From contig SVRW01000001.1 of assembly GCA_015064625.1 (NCBI GenBank), positions 196,884 to 260,883 of the forward strand: a DNA stretch of 64,000 bases, written 5' to 3'. Position 1 is the stretch's first letter. Each line of letters opens with the position of its first letter. Shown one piece after another: positions 61,251-64,000 of the stretch. This DNA is from Oscillospiraceae bacterium. GTDB lineage: Bacteria; Bacillota; Clostridia; Oscillospirales; CAG-382. The position numbers and the translations under genes are program-made. The notes under the pieces are model-generated. The model saw only the letters and a list, made by a program, of their open reading frames with translations, made no database searches and was not told the DNA's origin.

Positions 61251-61418
61251 TTTTTCCTCGCTTCTATATACAACAATTTAATTTACAAAATATTTCATTT
61301 CGTGTCTAAATATGAACATTTCAATTTTCGAGCAACGAAAACAGAAGAAAAACACCATTTTCATTCTATTTTTATCGTTTATAATTTTTTGTTTAATATT
61401 TTCTCATTTTTGCTCTAC

Positions 61419-61447
61419 TTTACAAATAAGAATTGTTCTGATATCAT
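61419..61447 (+). promoter_or_regulatory. Possible promoter of the DUF6514-like gene
   Basis: TTTACA at 61419-61424, 17-base spacer, TATCAT at 61442-61447; weaker match than others. Confidence 0.5.
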
Positions 61448-61484
61448 AGCCAAGTCATCAAAAAAACATTTTCTTGGGTATAGT

Positions 61485-61754
61485 ATGAAAGTCTTATCAG
61501 ATAAAAACTTAATTTGCAAAGCAGAAAGAAAGTTTCCCGATTTTATAGTTGAATACCAATTATTCGAAAGCGAAAAAGTTTTTGATATTAAAGCATTGAA
61601 ATTTCCGAACAAAGAATCATCCCACGTTTTCGAAGAATCAACTGTTTTGAATTTCGAATGGAGAAAAAAGGAAGCAATTCTTATTTTTGAAAAAATAGTC
61701 AGATGTTCTGTTACTCCAATGTGTCTTGAAGATGCAATTTCAGAGCTTATATAA
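61485..61754 (+). CDS. Small conserved protein (DUF6514-like)
   Basis: 89 aa from ATG 61485. An alternating beta-strand protein ending VRCSVTPMCLEDAISEL. That C-terminal S/V-T-P-x-x-L-x-D-x-x-x-E pattern and the KFPDFIVEYQLFESE-type start resemble DUF6514, a short family of sporulating Clostridia with unknown function. The Shine-Dalgarno is weak. An in-frame extension upstream to 61302 would add a hydrophobic segment but has no support. Family assignment is from memory. Confidence 0.65.
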   Translation: MKVLSDKNLICKAERKFPDFIVEYQLFESEKVFDIKALKFPNKESSHVFEESTVLNFEWRKKEAILIFEKIVRCSVTPMCLEDAISELI

Positions 61755-61776
61755 AAGCATCTTCAGATTTAAGCTT

Positions 61777-62688
61777 TTATACAGTCGCTTTTTCCTTTTC
61801 ATCTTTCAATCGACTACTTACTTCTCCGCAAGCATAAGCCGTATAACTTTTTATATTATGAAAAGTTTCACCATCAATCTGCAAAGGAGACGGTTCATCA
61901 AATTCAACGGTTATTACCTTCCCTGTCAGAACCGTTGATATATGTTTGAATTTCGTATGCTTTCCTTTATACAATGTTGGAAAATAAAACAAAGCAGATA
62001 ATTTGCTTTTTGTTCTCAAAATAGTGACAGAAAGAGTTTTTTCCTCGCTGTTTCGCTCCTGATTCGGTGCTGCCATAATTCCACCTCCGTAGTATCTTCC
62101 GTTCATAACGGGAGCTATCCAGACTTTTTCGAATTTATGAACTTCACCGTCAACAATAACTGTTGCGTTTCTGGGTTTGAATCCGTAGATCAATCCTTTA
62201 AGGGCAATCAAAGAATAATTTACTTTCCTTTTGGTTTTTTCTTTGATTCTGTCCCCTTCTTCACAGCAATATCCGTCTATACCGTATCCAACTCCGTTTA
62301 TGAATCTGTATCTTTTACCATCGATCTCACAAACGGGAAGATTCTTTATGTAACTGCCTATTTCGACGGGCATTTTCTTTTTCGTCTCACCTATATCACG
62401 CAGAAAATCGTTTCCCGTTCCAATAGCACAATAATACATTTTGTTCTTGAATTCGATATCAGACGTATCATTTATAAAACGGTTCAACGTTCCGTCACCG
62501 CCACAGATTATTATCCCTGCATCTGCATTAGAAGCGAAAAACTCCTTGTAATCCGCCACCTTCGTCATATCAACCAATTCTACGGGATGCTCCATTTTAG
62601 GCTGTATTCTCGTTTTTATTTTAATTGCCGATTTTTCTCCTGTTCCATTTCCTGCTAAAGGATTATAAAGAATAAAATACTTCTTCAT
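61777..62688 (-). CDS. Diacylglycerol/lipid kinase (second DagK-family member)
   Basis: 303 aa from ATG 62688 (GGAGT upstream). Catalytic domain: FILYNPLAGNGTG, IIICGGDGTLNRFIND, and CAIGTGNDFLRDIG. The C-terminal beta-sandwich ends QIDGETF. Sequence differs considerably from the copy at 25662, so the substrates may differ. A monocistronic minus-strand gene. Confidence 0.9.
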   Translation of the reverse strand: MKKYFILYNPLAGNGTGEKSAIKIKTRIQPKMEHPVELVDMTKVADYKEFFASNADAGIIICGGDGTLNRFINDTSDIEFKNKMYYCAIGTGNDFLRDIGETKKKMPVEIGSYIKNLPVCEIDGKRYRFINGVGYGIDGYCCEEGDRIKEKTKRKVNYSLIALKGLIYGFKPRNATVIVDGEVHKFEKVWIAPVMNGRYYGGGIMAAPNQERNSEEKTLSVTILRTKSKLSALFYFPTLYKGKHTKFKHISTVLTGKVITVEFDEPSPLQIDGETFHNIKSYTAYACGEVSSRLKDEKEKATV

Positions 62689-62846
62689 GGTAAATACTCC
62701 ATAAATATCAATATTCATCTTAATTTTAACATATTAAATACAAATATAAAACATTCATCTGTAAATATTCTCTTAATTGTTTTTAACTATTTTAATTTCT
62801 TCAACGAATAATTTTGCTATAAAAACGATATACTTTCACAAAAAGC

Positions 62847-62874
62847 CTTGAATTTCTGAAAAATTATGGTAGAA
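62847..62874 (+). promoter_or_regulatory. Possible promoter of the terminal gene pair
   Basis: TTGAAT at 62847-62852, 16-base spacer, TAGAAT at 62869-62874. Confidence 0.5.
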
Positions 62875-62915
62875 TAACCTTATACAAGGATAATTACAAA
62901 GGTACGGCTTGAAAC

Positions 62916-63245
62916 ATGAAAGAAATTGACATAATAAAGCATGCTAAATCATACATGGATATGCTTTCAAAAGGTATAAATCCCATAACTAAAAAGGAAT
63001 ATTCTGAAACTTCAGACCTTAACAACGAACGGCTTATTAAATGCTTTGAATTTGTATCAGTAATTTTAGAAAGAGTCATAACAGAAGAAATGTCAAAAGA
63101 ACAAGGAGTTAAAGCAACACAAACAACATCCGATGACACGTTTCCTCCTAACTCCATCGTTCCCGATGAATTGATGGGAAAAGACGTTGTGAAAACATTG
63201 ATCGAAAAAGGACTTCTTAAACAAGGCATTAACAAAAAGAATTGA
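62916..63245 (+). CDS. Small conserved hypothetical protein
   Basis: 109 aa, cytosolic. The N-terminal half (YMDMLSKGINPITKKEYSE followed by DLNNERLIKCFEFVSVILE) matches a pattern of repeated occurrence in gut Firmicutes: a G-I-x-P-x-T-x-x motif, then an N-x-R-L-x-x-C-x-x-x-V-S-x-x-L helix, often joined to other domains; I know of no function. It is 5 bases from the hydrolase gene, so the two are probably cotranscribed. Confidence 0.65.
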   Translation: MKEIDIIKHAKSYMDMLSKGINPITKKEYSETSDLNNERLIKCFEFVSVILERVITEEMSKEQGVKATQTTSDDTFPPNSIVPDELMGKDVVKTLIEKGLLKQGINKKN

Positions 63246-63250
63246 TAGCT

Positions 63251-64000
63251 ATGAAAAAAAACACAAAAAAACTTATTATAAGCGCAGGTATATTAGGGGT
63301 TGGATTTTCCGCTATTGCTTCCGCCTCATACCTATTAACGAATATGCTTGTCAAGGTTGCTCTCGAAAGAGATGGAATTGACAAAATAAAGCAAACTCCA
63401 AAAACCAGAAGAATTATAACAGGTTTTGAAGAAGACAAAGGTTTTATGGATGCAAGAACAAGTTCCGCAAAAAATCTTTCACAAAAAGAGATGGAATCTG
63501 TTGGAATTACATGCTTTGACGGTACAAAACTCATAGGGCATATTTATCCATGCGAAAACGCTAAAAGGATAATTATTGCTATGCATGGCTGGAGATCCTC
63601 ATACGGAGAGGATTTTGGCATGATGGCTGACTTTTTCAATCAGAACCAATGCACAGTCTTATACGTAGAGCAAAGAGGTCAAGGGCAGAGTGGCGGAGAC
63701 TATATGGGATTCGGACTTATCGAAAGATTCGATTGCTTAGATTGGGTCAGATACGCAAATGAGCGTTTTAAGCTTCCCATATATCTTGCGGGAGTATCAA
63801 TGGGAGCGGCAACAGTTTTGATGGCTTCAGACCTTGAAATGCCCGAAACCGTTAAAGGAATCATTGCAGATTGCGGCTTTACCTCCCCTCACGCTATATG
63901 GAAGCACGTCGCGAACAACAATATGAAGCTTGCATACGGAATTATAGGAAAAATTGCAGACGATATGTGCAAACGCAAAATTCAAATTGGTACAAAGGAT
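63251..64000 (+). CDS. Alpha/beta hydrolase (3' end outside the window)
   Basis: 250 codons visible, no stop before the window ends. An N-terminal hydrophobic segment (about 8-30) suggests a membrane anchor or signal peptide. The fold follows: RIIIAMHGWRSS with the oxyanion HG, VEQRGQGQSGG, and the nucleophile elbow YLAGVSMGAATV (GxSxG, Ser in VSM). The acid and His lie beyond the visible part. Similar membrane-linked hydrolases are common in Clostridia; substrate unknown. Confidence 0.85.
   Translation, partial: MKKNTKKLIISAGILGVGFSAIASASYLLTNMLVKVALERDGIDKIKQTPKTRRIITGFEEDKGFMDARTSSAKNLSQKEMESVGITCFDGTKLIGHIYPCENAKRIIIAMHGWRSSYGEDFGMMADFFNQNQCTVLYVEQRGQGQSGGDYMGFGLIERFDCLDWVRYANERFKLPIYLAGVSMGAATVLMASDLEMPETVKGIIADCGFTSPHAIWKHVANNNMKLAYGIIGKIADDMCKRKIQIGTKD

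Noticed and set aside
61302-61484. N-terminal extension of the DUF6514-like gene
   Set aside because: It has no ribosome site, is low-complexity Phe/His-rich sequence, and the shorter protein fits the family length.

Overview
This window is AT-rich chromosomal DNA from an anaerobic, probably gut-associated low-GC Gram-positive bacterium of the class Clostridia. The evidence is indirect but consistent: many LxxC lipoproteins, HPr kinase, a T-box leader, SmpB/XerC/LepA-HemW neighbourhoods of Firmicute type, a CotJC-like manganese catalase, dockerin and cohesin-like modules, and A-rich Shine-Dalgarno/TTGACA-17-TATAAT promoters. There is no prophage, insertion sequence or CRISPR array.

Left part (1-14.2 kb): the end of an RDD membrane protein, then a CUT1-type ABC importer (ATPase, two permeases, binding lipoprotein). 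Three secreted proteins follow on the same strand: a thermonuclease-like lipoprotein, a 768-aa multidomain lipoprotein, and an 827-aa secreted EndA/Sda-type nuclease with a dockerin and six Ada-like zinc modules. Converging on them are surE (nucleotidase) and two NrnA-like DHH phosphoesterases. Read together this looks like a nucleic-acid scavenging locus: surface nucleases cut DNA/RNA, DHH enzymes finish short oligonucleotides and SurE dephosphorylates nucleotides. This is the strongest candidate for an undescribed system. The transporter substrate is unknown.

14.3-23.2 kb: tRNA-Arg(ACG) with a perfect promoter and terminator, a degenerate GATAT-rich palindromic element, a small hypothetical gene, and a T-box leader (best specifier reading CUC, Leu). 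Unusually, the T-box precedes a sugar-isomerase-like TIM barrel fused to an acyl-CoA synthetase. Then come two paralogous orphan solute-binding lipoproteins flanking an ECF sigma/anti-sigma pair.

23.4-40.4 kb, mostly housekeeping: xerC-like/thioesterase/smpB/lipid kinase; secD-secF; galE, a beta-lactamase-fold lipoprotein, lepA, hemW and a 58-aa CxxC protein; manganese catalase; tRNA-Val(TAC); a cohesin-like lipoprotein; and a malate/lactate dehydrogenase, malic enzyme and LarA-family racemase operon.

40.4-54.2 kb, minus strand: a second ECF sigma/anti-sigma pair, then an apparent eleven-gene transcription unit (DUF2812 protein, mnmA, hprK, ROK glucokinase, lon, engB, lysA, rluA-type synthase, galM, LMW phosphatase, flavin reductase).

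54.3-64 kb: a small XRE regulator divergent from a small protein gene whose promoter carries two 18-bp palindromes; an acyl-CoA synthetase with a TetR regulator; tandem MgtC/SapB genes with an AI-2E family permease; a cytosolic beta-lactamase-fold protein; a DUF6514-like protein; a second lipid kinase; and an alpha/beta hydrolase cut by the window end.
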